A stretch of DNA of 5,092 nt from an uncultured Oscillospiraceae bacterium (GTDB lineage: Bacteria; Bacillota; Clostridia; Oscillospirales; Oscillospiraceae), in assembly GCA_900751035.1 (NCBI GenBank), contig CAADSF010000384.1:1-5092 (forward strand), in the 5' to 3' direction. The notes below the pieces were generated by a model, which was not told where the DNA came from, ran no database searches, and saw nothing but the letters and a program-made list of their open reading frames with translations. This document shows, piece after piece, positions 5,024 through 5,092 of the stretch. Within the stretch, counting starts at the first letter, position 1; each line of letters starts with the position of its first letter. The translations under genes and the position numbers were made by a program.

Positions 5024-5092
5024 GGCAACACCGCACAATTCGGCAAGCTGATTCAGCGAGAGATTTTTCGTCAAGTCAAGGTTTGAAAAGTG
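5024..5092 (-). mobile_element. Partial, inverted copy of the left-end repeat (cut by window end)
   Basis: These 69 bp are the reverse complement of 90-158 with a single mismatch (C at 118 against T at 5064). The outer terminus GGCAACACCGCACAATT faces the CDF gene, and the copy continues past the window end, stopping at the arm equivalent to 90-102. The repeat begins 27 bp before the CDF start codon. It supplies an in-frame TTG with LTKNLSLNQLAELCGVA and a poor TTGCCG-N18-TAATAC promoter match (5046 to 5017). That promoter is weak, and no better one for the CDF gene is visible inside the window. Confidence 0.75.

Overview
The window is G+C-rich, low-redundancy bacterial chromosome with Firmicutes-type signals: AGGAGG-like ribosome binding sites, sigma-A promoters with 17-bp spacers, and Rho-independent terminators. 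The protein types (an Lsa-family ABC-F ATPase, a DUF2284 metal-binding protein, a membrane-anchored XRE regulator, a long CDF transporter) fit a gut clostridium, most likely of the Oscillospiraceae/Ruminococcaceae. That placement is inference. No phage genes, CRISPR array, tRNA, rRNA or transposase gene is visible.

Layout: 1-158 is a MITE-like palindromic repeat, followed by a bidirectional terminator (166-204). 209-808 (minus) encodes a 199-aa XRE-type regulator with four membrane segments. Its promoter (994-1022) carries a perfect inverted repeat over the -10 box. A plus-strand terminator with no obvious gene (1049-1088) separates it from the next unit. 1109-1377 holds a sigma-A promoter and a long structured leader with a six-codon ORF and an intrinsic terminator just before the ribosome binding site of the Lsa-family ABC-F gene (1378-2874, 498 aa). 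This is the architecture of a drug-induced, ribosome-mediated attenuator. A new promoter directly after the ABC-F stop serves a Cys-rich DUF2284 gene (2944-3474), followed by a 73-aa protein of unknown function (3563-3784). Converging on it is a 401-aa CDF cation-efflux gene (3791-4996, minus) with manganese-type metal-site residues and two tandem cytoplasmic domains. 5024-5092 is a partial, inverted copy of the left-end repeat.

How the parts may work together: the ABC-F protein should rescue ribosomes blocked by lincosamide, streptogramin A or pleuromutilin drugs, and the leader would let drug-stalled ribosomes switch its gene on. The XRE gene is divergent to it and probably autoregulated; a role in ABC-F control is possible but not shown. 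The CDF transporter exports divalent metal, probably Mn(II). The two ends of the window lie in the same dispersed repeat, so the window may be a whole contig broken at repeats. The most interesting part is the leader/attenuator at 1109-1377.
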